From NCBI GenBank assembly GCA_000745135.1, contig JQNH01000001.1, positions 2,604,001-2,668,000 of the forward strand: DNA of 64,000 nt, written 5' to 3'. The position numbers and the translations under genes are program-made. Below are positions 54,275 to 63,950 of this stretch, one piece after another (the first letter of the stretch is position 1; each line of letters begins with the position of its first letter). The notes under the pieces were generated by a model that made no database searches, was not told the origin of the DNA, and saw nothing but the letters and a program-made list of their open reading frames with translations. Source of the DNA: Rhizobiales bacterium YIM 77505. GTDB lineage: Bacteria > Pseudomonadota > Alphaproteobacteria > Rhizobiales > Beijerinckiaceae.

Positions 54275-55555
54275 TCAGAGGCCCGTGGGACGTCCGGCGA
54301 TGACCACCAGCAGCCTGCCGTCTCCCAGCACGCGCTCGGCCGCACGGCGCACATCCGCCTGCGTGACGGCGGCGACCAGGGCGTTGCGGCGCGCGATGTA
54401 GTCGATGCCGAGCCCCTCGAAGGCGATCTGCGTCAATTGATGGGCGATCTTCGTGGACGTGTCGAAGCCGAGCGCATAGGAGCCCGTGAGATAGTCCTTC
54501 GCCTTCTGCAGCTCTTCGTCGCTCGGGCCCTCCTCCTTCAAACGGGCCATCTCCGCCTCGATCACGTCGAGGCATTCGGCCACGCGCTCGTTCTTGGTCG
54601 CGGTGTAGCCCCAGGTCATGGCGGCGCCGCGGTAGCTCACAAGCGATGTGCCAATGCTGTAGGCGAGCCCGCGCCGCTCACGCACCTCCTGGAAGAGCCG
54701 GGACGTGAACGCGCCGCCCCCGAGGATGTGGTTGAGCACATAGGCGGCGATGAAATCGGGATCCCGCCAGGGCACCCCTTTCGTGCCGAAGCGGATCACC
54801 GATTGCGGAACGTCGAGGTCGACCACCACGCGGGACCCCAGCCCGGCGATCTCGGTCGCAGGCGCCGCGGCGACCGGGGGAGTCTCGGGCAGGCCGCCGA
54901 ACACCGCATCGAGAGTCATCGCCAGGCGTCCGGCATCGATGGCGCCGACCGCAGCCACCTTGGCGCGTCCGCGGGCCACGATCCGGCGATGGAGATTGAC
55001 GAGGTCGTCGCGCGTGATCGCCGCCACGCTCTCGACGGTGCCCGAGGTCGGCCGGCCGTAAGGATGGCCGGGGAAGGCCTCCTCGAAGAAGCGCCGCGAG
55101 GCGACCACGCCCGGATCGTTCTGCTGGTAGCGCAGGCCGGCGATGGTCTGTGCCCGGACGCGCTCGATGGCGTCCTCGTCGAAGCGGGGCTCGGCGAGAG
55201 CAAGACGCAAGAGCTCGAACGCCTCGTCGGCATGCTTGAGAAGCGTCTTCAGCGAACCGCCGACCGCGTCCGGTCCGGCATTGAAGCTGAGCTCGATGGC
55301 CCGGGCCGCCAGCCGCTCCTGGAACGCGTCGGATGAATAGGGCCCCGCCCCCTCGTCGAGGAGCCGCGCCAACATCTGGGCGACGCCGGGCCTTCCGGGC
55401 GGATCCTGCGCCGCACCGCCCTCGAAGGTGAAGGTCAGCGCCACGAGCGGAACGACGTCCGACTCCACGTGCCAGCCTTCGATTCCCCCCGGTGAGAGGA
55501 CGCGTCCGACCTTGGCCGGCGAACCGGCGACGACAGGGGCGGTCATGGTGCTCAT
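54275..55555 (-). CDS. M16-family peptidase-like protein without catalytic zinc site
   Basis: 426 residues, two M16 domains. Where active members have HxxEH it reads ARLLDEGAG, so the zinc site is lost; the ERRGLAYSIGTSLVS segment of the C-terminal domain is well kept. In alphaproteobacteria an active and an inactive M16 gene often lie together and are thought to form a heterodimer, like mitochondrial processing peptidase. Start MSTMTAPVVAG at 55555, with AAGGAA upstream. No secretion signal is obvious, although some relatives are secreted. The active partner is the next gene upstream. Confidence 0.92.
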   Translation of the reverse strand: MSTMTAPVVAGSPAKVGRVLSPGGIEGWHVESDVVPLVALTFTFEGGAAQDPPGRPGVAQMLARLLDEGAGPYSSDAFQERLAARAIELSFNAGPDAVGGSLKTLLKHADEAFELLRLALAEPRFDEDAIERVRAQTIAGLRYQQNDPGVVASRRFFEEAFPGHPYGRPTSGTVESVAAITRDDLVNLHRRIVARGRAKVAAVGAIDAGRLAMTLDAVFGGLPETPPVAAAPATEIAGLGSRVVVDLDVPQSVIRFGTKGVPWRDPDFIAAYVLNHILGGGAFTSRLFQEVRERRGLAYSIGTSLVSYRGAAMTWGYTATKNERVAECLDVIEAEMARLKEEGPSDEELQKAKDYLTGSYALGFDTSTKIAHQLTQIAFEGLGIDYIARRNALVAAVTQADVRRAAERVLGDGRLLVVIAGRPTGL

Positions 55556-55682
55556 GCGAGTTCCTTGCGCCGAGATCACGATGGGCTTCGATCGCTGCGA
55601 TCAAAGCCCATGACCGCGATCGATACCAATCACTTGGGTATAACGTCGCCGGAAAGCGGCAGCCGCTGTCCGGCAGCCTGCT

Positions 55683-57017
55683 TCAGGCGGCGGGACTACA
55701 GAGATAGCCCGTGACCGACCGCCGGGGCACGAGGAAGCGCTCCATCACCGAGGCGAGGTCGTCCCTGACGAGCGCTTCGATATCGACCGGCCAGCGGCGC
55801 ACCTCGTCGAGGGTTTCGCCGATCGCCAGGGCGGAGCCATAGATCCGGGCGAGCGAGCTCTGGCTGTCCGTGGAGTAGATGGTTTCGGCAACGAGGCGAG
55901 TCTTGGCCCGCTCCACCGCGTCGTCCTGGAACCCCACGGCCGGCGCACGCGCCAGCGCCTCGTCGAGGGCCTCCTCGAGGGCCCGGAGGGAAACGCCCTG
56001 CGCCGGCACGGCGTAAACGGAAAAGCGGGTGTCGTCGATCGCCGAGCCCATGTACCAGGCGCCGGCATTGACGGCGATGCCGCGCTCCAACACCAGCTTG
56101 CGATAAAGATAGGAGGTCGGCCCGCCGCCCAGGATCTCGGCGAGGAGTTCAAGGGCATGCGAGTCCCGCCCCTTGGCCGTGCGGGAGGAAGGCACGAGGT
56201 AGAGGCGCTGGAGCGTGGGTTGCTCGACCTTCGGGTCGGCAACCTCCAGATGGCGGGCCGCGCGCGGCTCCGGCTCCCGGGGCCGGCGCCGCTCGGGCCG
56301 GGCGCCGGTCGGGGCAATGCGCCCGTAGGTCGCCTCCGCGAGCGTGCGGACCTCGTCGGGTCTGACGTCGCCGGCCACCACGAGAATGGCGTTCTCGGGG
56401 GTGTAGAAGCGCCGGTAGTAGGCGAGAGCATCCTCGCGGCTCAAAGACTCGATCTCGTGCATCCAGCCGATGATGGGCGTGCCGTAAGGATGGTGCACGA
56501 ACAGGGCGGCCGCCATGGCTTCGGAGAGCTGCGCCGCCGGATCGGTCTCGACCCGCATCCGCCGCTCCTCCAGGACCACGTCCCGCTCCGGTCCGACCAC
56601 GGCCTCGTCGAGGACGAGACCCGTCATACGATCCGCCTCGAACTCCATCATGGTCTTCAGGTGTTCGCGGGCGACGCGCTGGAAATAGGCGGTGTAGTCG
56701 AACGAGGTGAAGGCGTTCTCCTGCCCCCCGAGAGCCGACACAACCTGGCTGAACTCGCCCGCCGGATGCCGCTCGGTGCCCTTGAACATCAGGTGCTCGA
56801 GGAAATGGGCGATGCCGGACTGGCCGAGCGGGTCGTCCGCCGAGCCGTTCCGGTACCAGACCATATGGGTGACGACGGGCACGCGATGGTCCGGCACCAC
56901 GACCACGTCGAGCCCGTTGTCGAGGGAGAAGGATGACACCGCGGGCCCGCCTCCGTCCGTCCGCCTGAATGGCGCCGCCTCGGTGCGAAGAGTGGCGGCC
57001 CCCAGGGTGTCAGTCAT
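55683..57017 (-). CDS. M16-family zinc peptidase, active subunit
   Basis: 444-residue zinc metallopeptidase (pitrilysin/insulinase family). The inverted zinc motif HFLEH is at His71-Glu74-His75, with the distal ligand region LEERRMRVETDPAAQ after it; the C-terminal GGGPTSYLYRKLVLERGIAVNAG is typical. No clear signal peptide with the start at 57017 (MTDTLGA); the frame continues upstream into non-homologous sequence, so a longer N-terminus is not favoured. Paired with the inactive relative 127 bases downstream. Substrate unknown. Confidence 0.94.
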   Translation of the reverse strand: MTDTLGAATLRTEAAPFRRTDGGGPAVSSFSLDNGLDVVVVPDHRVPVVTHMVWYRNGSADDPLGQSGIAHFLEHLMFKGTERHPAGEFSQVVSALGGQENAFTSFDYTAYFQRVAREHLKTMMEFEADRMTGLVLDEAVVGPERDVVLEERRMRVETDPAAQLSEAMAAALFVHHPYGTPIIGWMHEIESLSREDALAYYRRFYTPENAILVVAGDVRPDEVRTLAEATYGRIAPTGARPERRRPREPEPRAARHLEVADPKVEQPTLQRLYLVPSSRTAKGRDSHALELLAEILGGGPTSYLYRKLVLERGIAVNAGAWYMGSAIDDTRFSVYAVPAQGVSLRALEEALDEALARAPAVGFQDDAVERAKTRLVAETIYSTDSQSSLARIYGSALAIGETLDEVRRWPVDIEALVRDDLASVMERFLVPRRSVTGYLCSPAA

Positions 57018-57129
57018 TGTTTCGTCCTTCGTCGGAATCGCAAGCCTTCGCGCGGGATGCCCTGCCCCGCGCGCCGGCCATGAGAGGGGCAAGGGGTCTC
57101 CGTCGTCGGCGCGAAGGCCTGCGCGGCGA

Positions 57130-57813
57130 TCAATTGCGCCGGAGTTGCTGCTCGCGGATATAGGCCTTCGGATCGGCTTCGTCCTCGCGGACCACAGGTT
57201 CGAAATCCACACGCTTCGGCAATGTCTTCGCCGGCTTGCGGAAACCGGACGGAGGCTCGCTCAGATCACGCCGCTCCGGCTCGACGCCGGCGGCAAGGAC
57301 CGGCTCCTCCTCCGTGCGGCCCATGCGCCGCAGCTGGTCGGGGTGGATCCAGTACTCGTCGCGCGAATTGTCGCCATGCCGGTAGATCGGCTTGTCCGGC
57401 ACGCCAGCGCCCGGGCGACGGCCGGCGCGGATCTCGTCGATCGTGAGCCGCGGGTTGTTGTCGAGCATGCGCCGGCGCTCGGTCTCCGTCACCGGGACGC
57501 GCGCGTCCGCCTCCTTGCGGCGGGCTTCGAGCACGTCCGGATCCTTCGGCCATTGCGGGCTGCGCGTCTCGACCGAGGCGGCGTTGACCGGCTCGCGCAG
57601 TTCCATCCGCGGCGGCAGCACGAGGGGCGGACGCTCGCGATATTCGATCGGCGGGCGGTCCTTGGGGATGATCCCCACGGAACCCAGGAGGTCCTTCATG
57701 AAGACGCCTTCCTGGGCCGCCACGGGCGCTCCCGGGAGGACGGTGGCCAGGAAGGTCGACACCACGGCGGCCACGCCGGTGATCACGCCCCGCATTTCAA
57801 GCTTCGACATCAT
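57130..57813 (-). CDS. secreted protein of unknown function
   Basis: 227 residues: signal peptide (MRGVITGVAAVVSTFLATVLPGAPVAAQ), then a polar region rich in Arg, Pro and Glu (IEYRERPPLVLPPRMELREP, ARRKEADARVPVTETERRR, MLDNNPRLTIDEIRAG). The RPPLVLPP stretch loosely recalls DUF3035, but I would not assign it. It sits between lspA and the M16 peptidases, a place where Hyphomicrobiales often have a small hypothetical gene. Two adjacent ATGs (57813 and 57810) start the frame; the frame is open far upstream only over lspA. Confidence 0.7.
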   Translation of the reverse strand: MMSKLEMRGVITGVAAVVSTFLATVLPGAPVAAQEGVFMKDLLGSVGIIPKDRPPIEYRERPPLVLPPRMELREPVNAASVETRSPQWPKDPDVLEARRKEADARVPVTETERRRMLDNNPRLTIDEIRAGRRPGAGVPDKPIYRHGDNSRDEYWIHPDQLRRMGRTEEEPVLAAGVEPERRDLSEPPSGFRKPAKTLPKRVDFEPVVREDEADPKAYIREQQLRRN

Positions 57814-57886
57814 TCTGCCCCATCCCGGCCATTCCCGCCTTCCGCCTGATGCCGGTTTCCGGCGATCCTGTGGCGGCTTGGCTGCG

Positions 57887-58447
57887 TCAGCTTCCTTCGC
57901 GGCCCACTTTGCGCCGCTCGTGTTCATTTTGCCACAGGTCGCCGGCCGCGCCCGAGCGTGACGGTTCCTGCCGGAGCCGCTGTTTCTCCAGCACGAAGGA
58001 GTCATAGAGGAGCCCGGCCACGCCCGCAACGATGGCCGCATCGGCGACGTTGAAAACGTACCAGGAGAAGCTTCCCACGTGGAAGTGGATGAAGTCGAAC
58101 ACGGCGCCATAAGCGATGCGGTCGACGGCGTTGCCGAGGGCGCCGCCGACGATGAGGCCGAGCGCCCCGGCCAGAAAGCGCGCGTTCGTGCGCCGGATCC
58201 AGAGGCCCAGCCCGATCGCAGCCGCGATGGAGAGGGCGATGAGGGCCCAGCGGCCGAACTCCGTATGCTGCTGGAAGAGCCCGTAGGAGATGCCCCGGTT
58301 CCAGACCACGACGAAGTCGAGAAAGGGGGCCACGACGAGCGGCTCGCGAAGGGCGAGCACGTCGACGAACAGGAAATAGAGCTTCGAGGCCTGGTCGAGG
58401 ATGAGCGTCGTCGAGGCGACGACGAAGCCGAGACGGCCGGGCGTCAT
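57887..58447 (-). CDS. lspA: lipoprotein signal peptidase
   Basis: Inner-membrane aspartyl protease (signal peptidase II) that cleaves lipoprotein precursors. 186 residues, four membrane helices. Family boxes: [43 protein letters not shown] (Asn106, Asp118) and FNVADAAIV (Asp136), the last two Asp being the catalytic pair, 18 residues apart. A polar tail of about 25 residues extends past the last helix. Its ATG overlaps the stop of ileS by 4 bases, so it is translationally coupled to it. Confidence 0.96.
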   Translation of the reverse strand: MTPGRLGFVVASTTLILDQASKLYFLFVDVLALREPLVVAPFLDFVVVWNRGISYGLFQQHTEFGRWALIALSIAAAIGLGLWIRRTNARFLAGALGLIVGGALGNAVDRIAYGAVFDFIHFHVGSFSWYVFNVADAAIVAGVAGLLYDSFVLEKQRLRQEPSRSGAAGDLWQNEHERRKVGREGS

Positions 58448-61400
58448 GGCGCCCGCCTGCCCGCTCGCACCGCCTCCCACTCGCGAAGCGCGGCGGCATC
58501 GCGGGGGGTGATGTCGGGATATTCGGGATCGGAGCCGACCTCCGGCGACACTTTCCAGGACCGGGCGCATTTGCGTCCCGACGCTTGGCGCGGCTCGACG
58601 GCAACCCCCTTCACCTCGTCGAGCCGGAAGGCATCCGCGGGCCCTTCCCCTCGGCGGATCTCGATCGCCGAGGTGATGCACACCTCGGCGAAATCGACCC
58701 CTTCGAGCGCCTTGGCAAGGTCGGGCTCGGCCACATGGACGATGGGCGCGGCTTCCAGACTCGCCCCGATGCGCTTCTGCGCCCGTTCGATCTCGAGGGC
58801 TCCGGTCACCACGCGGCGGACCCGGCGGATCTTCGCCCAGCGCTCCGCGAGGGACTCGTTGCGCCACTCCGCCGGGACCGGCGGGAAGGCTTCAAGATGC
58901 ACCGAGCCGTCCTCCGACGGGTAGCGCGACAGCCATGCCTCCTCGGCCGTGAAGGCGAGGATCGGGGCAAGCCAAACGGTCACGCAGCGGAAGGTGGCGT
59001 CGATCACCGTGAGCGCGGCCTTGCGCTTCACGCTGGAGATCGGGTCGCAGTAGAGGGCGTCCTTGCGGACGTCGAAGTAGAAGGCGGACAGATCCACCGT
59101 CATGAACGCATTGAGCAGCGCCACCACTCGCTTGTAGTCGAAGGCGGCGTAGGCCTCCCGCACTTCGCCGTCGATCTCGGCCAGGCGATGGAGGATGAAG
59201 CGCTCGAGCTCCGGCATGTCGCCGAGCGCGACCCGGTCCTCTTCACGGAAATGGTGGAGCGTGCCCAGCATCCAGCGCAGCGTGTTGCGCAGCTTGCGGT
59301 AGGTCTCGACGAAGGTCTTCAGGATCTCGGGGCCGATGCGCAGATCGTCCGCATAGTCGGAGGCGGCCACCCACAGACGCAGGATGTCGGCGCCGCTCTC
59401 CTTGATGACGTCCTGGGGCGAGACGACGTTGCCGAGGGACTTCGACATCTTCTGCCCCTTCTCGTCGAGGACGAAGCCGTGGGTCAGGACGACGTCGAAG
59501 GGGGCGCGCCCGCGGGTGCCGCAGCTCTCGAGCAGCGAGGAATGGAACCAGCCGCGATGCTGGTCCGATCCCTCCAGATACATCACCGTGTCCTGGCCGC
59601 CGTCGATCTTCCGGCACGCCTTCAGATCCTCGCGCACCTCGAGGGTGAAGCTGTGCGTCGACCCCGAGTCGAACCACACGTCGAGAATATCGTCGATCTT
59701 CTCGTAGTCGGCCGGGTCGTAGCCGAAGGGGGTCAGGAAGCGCGAGCCGTCCGCGTCCGCAAACCAGGCGTCCGCACCTTCCCTCTCGAACGCCTCGGCG
59801 ATGGCCGCGTTGACGCGTTCGTCCTTGAGGATCTCGTCCGTGCCCTTGCGGACGAACACGGCGATGGGCACGCCCCAGGCGCGCTGGCGGGAGACCACCC
59901 AGTCGGGCCGGTTCTCGATCATGCCGGTGATGCGGTTCTCGCCCGCGGCCGGCACCCATCGCACGGTCTTAATGGCGGCAAGCGCCCGGCTGCGCAGCGT
60001 GTCCTGTGCCGGCGGCTCGCCTTGCGACCACATGACGGTGCCGAGCGTCCGATCCGCCCCCTCTCCCGCTTGCGGGAGGGAGTCGGGGCGAGGGCCGGCG
60101 CTGCCCTCGCCCGGTCCGCTGCGCGGACTCGACCCCTCCCGCGCAGCCGGAGAGGCGAGGGGCTTGTCCATCGCAATGAACCATTGCGGCGTGTTGCGGA
60201 AGATCAACGGCGCCTTGGACCGCCAGGAATGCGGGTATTGGTGCTTCAGTCGCCCGCGGGCGACGAGCGCGCCGGCCTCCACGAGCTTCCTGATGACCGC
60301 CTCGTTGGCGCCGGCATCCTTGCCCTTGTCGTCATAGATGCGCACGCCCGCGAAGAACGGCACGTCGGGATAATAGGAGGAGTCTTCCGCGACCGTGTGC
60401 GGCACCTGCTTCGTGCCGCAGGCGGCGAAGGTGTCGCGATATTTCACGAAGGTGTTGTAGTCGTCGGCGCCGTGGCCGGGCGCCGTGTGCACAAAGCCCG
60501 TGCCGGCGTCGTCGGTCACGTAGTCGGCCTGGAGCATGGGCACGTCGAAGTCCCAATAGCCGCCCGCGCCCTCCATGCCGCGGAAGGGGTGCGCGCAGCG
60601 GGCGATCATCACCGGCAGCACATCCTTCTCGCGCTCGTAGGAGGCGACCCGCGCCGCCGCGAACACGTCGGCTGCGAGCTTGTCCGCGACGACGTAGCGC
60701 TCGCCGATCTTGGCCCAGTTGTCCGCGGGCGCATCGGCGACCCGGTACAGGCCATATTGGATCTCGGAGCCGAAGGCGATGGCGCGGTTCGCCGGGATCG
60801 TCCACGGCGTCGTGGTCCAGATGAGCACCGAGGCGCCTTCGAGGTCGCCGTCGAGGGTGTCGATGATCGGGAACTTCACCCAGATCGTCGTGGACGTCTT
60901 CTCGTGGTACTCCACCTCCGCCTCGGCGAGGGCCGTCCGCTCCACGGGCGACCACATCACCGGCTTGGAGCCGCGGTAGAGCTGATCGGTCATGGCGAAG
61001 GCCATGATCTCGCGGGCGATCTGAGCTTCCGCCGGAAAGGCCATGGTGGTGTAGGGGTGGGCCCAATCGCCCTCGACCCCGAGGCGCTTGAACTCCTCGC
61101 GCTGGACGTTGATCCATTTCTCGGCGAAGGCGCGGCACTGCCGCCGGAACTCCGCGACCGGCACCTCGGCCTTGTCCTTGCCCTTGGCCCGGTACTCTTC
61201 CTCGATCTTCCACTCGATCGGCAGGCCGTGGCAGTCCCAGCCCGGCACGTAGTTCGAGTCGAAGCCGAGCATCTGCTGGGAGCGGGTGACGATATCCTTG
61301 AGGACCTTGTTGAGCGCATGGCCGATGTGGATGTGGCCATTGGCGTAAGGAGGCCCGTCATGGAGAATGAAGCGCGGCCGCCCCCTGCTCTGGTCGCGCA

Positions 61401-61557
61401 GGCGCTGATAGAGCTTGAGCTCCGCCCAGCGCTTCAGCAGGGCCGGCTCGCGCTGGGGCAAGCCCGCCCGCATCGGGAAATCCGTCTGGGGCAGGAAGAG
61501 GGTCTCGGAGTAGTCGCGCGCCGGCTTCTCGGCGGCCTTCGGCGTCATGTCGTTCAT
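58444..61557 (-). CDS. ileS: isoleucyl-tRNA synthetase with an in-frame repeat insertion
   Basis: Charges tRNA-Ile. 1037 residues. HIGH motif [11 protein letters not shown] (HIGH at 77-80), the editing domain, and KMSKS in [13 protein letters not shown] are present; the C-terminus lacks the usual cysteine zinc knuckle. Between MDKPL (to residue 467) and [12 protein letters not shown] (from 519) are 51 extra residues (nucleotides 60004-60156), rich in Gly/Pro/Ala/Ser, encoding palindromic repeats; ordinary IleS passes directly from one to the other. Start [11 protein letters not shown] at 61557 rather than the ATG at 61584; neither has a strong ribosome site. lspA follows with a 4-base overlap. 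Confidence 0.95.
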   Translation of the reverse strand: MNDMTPKAAEKPARDYSETLFLPQTDFPMRAGLPQREPALLKRWAELKLYQRLRDQSRGRPRFILHDGPPYANGHIHIGHALNKVLKDIVTRSQQMLGFDSNYVPGWDCHGLPIEWKIEEEYRAKGKDKAEVPVAEFRRQCRAFAEKWINVQREEFKRLGVEGDWAHPYTTMAFPAEAQIAREIMAFAMTDQLYRGSKPVMWSPVERTALAEAEVEYHEKTSTTIWVKFPIIDTLDGDLEGASVLIWTTTPWTIPANRAIAFGSEIQYGLYRVADAPADNWAKIGERYVVADKLAADVFAAARVASYEREKDVLPVMIARCAHPFRGMEGAGGYWDFDVPMLQADYVTDDAGTGFVHTAPGHGADDYNTFVKYRDTFAACGTKQVPHTVAEDSSYYPDVPFFAGVRIYDDKGKDAGANEAVIRKLVEAGALVARGRLKHQYPHSWRSKAPLIFRNTPQWFIAMDKPLASPAAREGSSPRSGPGEGSAGPRPDSLPQAGEGADRTLGTVMWSQGEPPAQDTLRSRALAAIKTVRWVPAAGENRITGMIENRPDWVVSRQRAWGVPIAVFVRKGTDEILKDERVNAAIAEAFEREGADAWFADADGSRFLTPFGYDPADYEKIDDILDVWFDSGSTHSFTLEVREDLKACRKIDGGQDTVMYLEGSDQHRGWFHSSLLESCGTRGRAPFDVVLTHGFVLDEKGQKMSKSLGNVVSPQDVIKESGADILRLWVAASDYADDLRIGPEILKTFVETYRKLRNTLRWMLGTLHHFREEDRVALGDMPELERFILHRLAEIDGEVREAYAAFDYKRVVALLNAFMTVDLSAFYFDVRKDALYCDPISSVKRKAALTVIDATFRCVTVWLAPILAFTAEEAWLSRYPSEDGSVHLEAFPPVPAEWRNESLAERWAKIRRVRRVVTGALEIERAQKRIGASLEAAPIVHVAEPDLAKALEGVDFAEVCITSAIEIRRGEGPADAFRLDEVKGVAVEPRQASGRKCARSWKVSPEVGSDPEYPDITPRDAAALREWEAVRAGRRAP
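60004..60156 (-). repeat. in-frame cluster of palindromes inside ileS
   Basis: Three hairpins lie in the extra segment of ileS: CTCCCGC/GCGGGAG (60063-60069, 60072-60078), GGGCGAGGGC/GCCCTCGCCC (60086-60095, 60103-60112; exact) and GTCCGC/GCGGAC (60114-60119, 60123-60128). The insertion is 153 bases (51 codons) without a stop. On the minus strand it has the same order of CTCGCCC- and CTCTCC-type hairpins seen between genes at 45482-45533. Confidence 0.65.
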
Positions 61558-61788
61558 CGCAGGAACTTCGGAACAGGATGGCAAGGCGCCCGGCCCGGGC
61601 GCCTCACTTGTCAGCTGAGGAAGACGCGGGGTCGGAACGGGCGGAACGGCATCAACCCGGACCTTCGTCGAGCCAAGCTCAGACGAAGGCCGGGCTGGTA
61701 ATTCGAGGCGCCCTCGAGCCGGCGCAGAGGTGACGGCCCGCTTTCGACATGGGAGGCTTGTAGCAGCGCGCCGGCGGCAAATAAAGCG

Positions 61789-62775
61789 TCACGCCAGCAT
61801 CGAGCGGGCCTTGCCGGCCCCTGCCAGCGCCTGGCGCGCTGCCTGGCTGTCGCGTTGCATCTGGGCGACCAGCGCCTCCACCGTCGCGAAGCGCTCCTCG
61901 CCGCGGATCCAGGCGACGAACTCGACCTGCACGCGCCGGCCATAGAGATCCCCCTCGAAGTCGAAGAGGAAAACCTCCAGGAGCGGCGGGCCGTTGTCGA
62001 AGGTCGGGCGGCGTCCGAAGCTCGCCACGCCGCCGCGGATGCCGTCGTCCAAGGCGATCCGGATGGCATAGATGCCGTGCCGAAGCCCACAGGAGGGGGG
62101 CAAGCGCAGATTGGCGGTGGGAAAGCCGAGGACGCGCCCGCGCTTGTCGCCGTGGCCCACCTCGCCTTCCACGAACCAGCGATAACCGAGGAGCGCATTG
62201 GCGCGCGCAACGTCTCCCGCCGCGAGCGCCGCGCGCACGAGGCTCGACGAGATCGGCTCGTCCTCCGCCGTGACCGGAGGAATGACGATGCAGCCGAGGT
62301 CGAAGCGCTGGCAGAGCGCCGCCAGCACAGCAGGCGTTCCCTCGCGGCCCTTGCCGAAATGGAAGTCGTGACCGACGACGACCGCCGAGGCGGCAAGCTC
62401 GCCGACGAGAAGACGCTCCACGAACTCGGCGGCCGTTGTGCCGGCAAGCGTGGCATCGAAGCGCCGCACGAACACCCCGTCGAGTCCGAGCTTGCCGAAG
62501 ATCCGCAGTTTTTCAGGTTGCGGCGTGAGCCTGAACAGGGGCTTCTCCGGCGCGAAGAACTGGCGCGGATGCGGCTCGAAGGTCAGCACCGCGGCCGGCA
62601 CACGGGCCCGACGGGCCTCCTCCAGCGCCCGCGCGATCAGCGCCTGATGGCCCCGGTGCACCCCGTCGAAATTGCCGATCGCCACGACGGCGCGGGACAG
62701 CGCGGGCGGAACAACGTCCCCGTCGAACAGAACGACAAAGTCCCTTGAGCCCGGGAACGGGTCAGGCGCGGACAT
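61789..62775 (-). CDS. ribF: bifunctional riboflavin kinase/FMN adenylyltransferase
   Basis: Makes FMN and FAD from riboflavin. 328 residues. N-terminal adenylyltransferase: AVVAIGNFDGVHRGHQALI (HxGH) and VVGHDFHFGKGREG; C-terminal kinase: GRVLGFPTANL (Thr-Ala-Asn) and GVASFGRRPTFDNG, LEVFLFDFEGDLYG. Start MSAPDPFPG at 62775 fits the family. ribF-ileS-lspA is a conserved order in many proteobacteria; ileS begins 231 bases downstream, a gap with no gene. Confidence 0.96.
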   Translation of the reverse strand: MSAPDPFPGSRDFVVLFDGDVVPPALSRAVVAIGNFDGVHRGHQALIARALEEARRARVPAAVLTFEPHPRQFFAPEKPLFRLTPQPEKLRIFGKLGLDGVFVRRFDATLAGTTAAEFVERLLVGELAASAVVVGHDFHFGKGREGTPAVLAALCQRFDLGCIVIPPVTAEDEPISSSLVRAALAAGDVARANALLGYRWFVEGEVGHGDKRGRVLGFPTANLRLPPSCGLRHGIYAIRIALDDGIRGGVASFGRRPTFDNGPPLLEVFLFDFEGDLYGRRVQVEFVAWIRGEERFATVEALVAQMQRDSQAARQALAGAGKARSMLA

Positions 62776-62851
62776 CTGGTGGCGAAGGCACTCGCGTGAT
62801 CGGAGGGCGCGACCCTTGTCCGAAAGCTCCCGCCCGGTCAAGCGCGCCGGA

Positions 62852-63307
62852 TCACCGCTCGCGCCCGGGCATTGCGACCCATGCCTCCCCCTCCAGCACC
62901 GCGCGGCCGTCGGCGATGCATTCGCAGAACAGGCGAACCCGGCGACGCTCCGGCACGAGCTCGATGATTTCGACGCTCGCCGTCACCACGTCGCCGATCC
63001 GCACCGGAGCCAGGAACTGGATGGTCTGCGACAGATAGACGGCGCCGGGGCCGGGGAGCCTCGTCCCGAGCACGGCGGAGACGAGGCTCGCCGTGAACAT
63101 GCCATGGGCGATGCGCTGTCCGAAGCGGGTGCGCGCGGCGAAGCCGTCGTCCACATGGATGGGATTGAGGTCCCCCGTCACCTCGGCGAAGAGCTCGATG
63201 TCGTCGCCCATGATGGTCCGCATCAGGCGGGCCGACTGGCCGAGCGACAGGTCCTCGAAGAACAGCGGCGGATGTGGAGCCGGGCGCCTTGCCGCATTCG
63301 CCGCCAT
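62852..63307 (-). CDS. MaoC-type (R)-hydratase
   Basis: 151-residue hot-dog-fold enzyme that hydrates trans-2-enoyl-CoA to (R)-3-hydroxyacyl-CoA (PhaJ-like), or a related hydratase. Active-site Asp46 and His51 are in GDLNPIHVDD, followed by RFGQRIAHGMFTASLVSAVLG. GGAGAG is before the ATG at 63307. The upstream gap of 222 bases is shared with the receiver gene in divergent orientation. Precise substrate unknown; link to polyhydroxyalkanoate or fatty acid metabolism is inference. Confidence 0.92.
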   Translation of the reverse strand: MAANAARRPAPHPPLFFEDLSLGQSARLMRTIMGDDIELFAEVTGDLNPIHVDDGFAARTRFGQRIAHGMFTASLVSAVLGTRLPGPGAVYLSQTIQFLAPVRIGDVVTASVEIIELVPERRRVRLFCECIADGRAVLEGEAWVAMPGRER

Positions 63308-63529
63308 GAGAACGCTCTCCTCTCCCGTGTTGCAGTGCACAAACTACCGTCGGAAGCCCCGTGCGGCCAATGCGACTTTGGTTCGTGGGAACCTTCTCGA
63401 TTAACCGCTTTGCAAGCTGCAGCGGCTAGCAATGCTCCGACGGAACCCCGGACGCGTTCCAGGAGGGTTCCGAGAGTGGTTTCATGCGAGGGCCGCAGGA
63501 TGGCCTCGCTCGAGTTGGAGGTGGGGGCG

Positions 63530-63913
63530 ATGGCTCTTGACTTGTCGATGCCGATCCTCGTCGTTGACGACTACCAGACGATGGTCCGCATCATCCGCAA
63601 CCTCTTGAAGCAGCTCGGCTTTGAGGATGTGGACGATGCCTCCGACGGGACCGCTGCCCTCGCCAAGCTCAAACAGAGGAAGTACGGGCTCGTCATCTCC
63701 GACTGGAACATGGAGCCGATGACCGGCTACGAACTGCTTCGCCACGTGCGGGCGGACGAGAACCTCCGCTCCACGCCGTTCATCATGGTGACGGCAGAGT
63801 CGAAGACCGAGAACGTGATCGCCGCCAAGAAGGCCGGCGTGAACAACTACATCGTCAAGCCCTTCAACGCTCAGACCCTCAAGACCAAGATCGAAGCGGT
63901 GTGCGGCGCCTGA
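63530..63913 (+). CDS. CheY-type single-domain response regulator
   Basis: 127-residue receiver domain without an output domain. Acidic pair Asp13-Asp14, phosphorylation site Asp58 (VISDWNMEP), Thr/Ala switch in MVTAESKTE and Lys in YIVKPF are all present; overall closest to rhizobial CheY1 as I recall. GGAGGTGGGGG lies just before the ATG at 63530; an ATG at 63500 would add 10 residues. No CheA is in view, so whether it drives chemotaxis or another response is open. A further start codon lies 38 bases after its stop. Confidence 0.9.
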   Translation: MALDLSMPILVVDDYQTMVRIIRNLLKQLGFEDVDDASDGTAALAKLKQRKYGLVISDWNMEPMTGYELLRHVRADENLRSTPFIMVTAESKTENVIAAKKAGVNNYIVKPFNAQTLKTKIEAVCGA

Positions 63914-63950
63914 CCGGCGCGAACGCACCCTCGAACCGACGAGGTTCGCC

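Noticed and set aside
58585-61701. Very long plus-strand open frame (1038 codons) opposite ileS
   Set aside because: It mirrors the codon structure of ileS in GC-rich DNA; no ribosome site and no recognisable domain.
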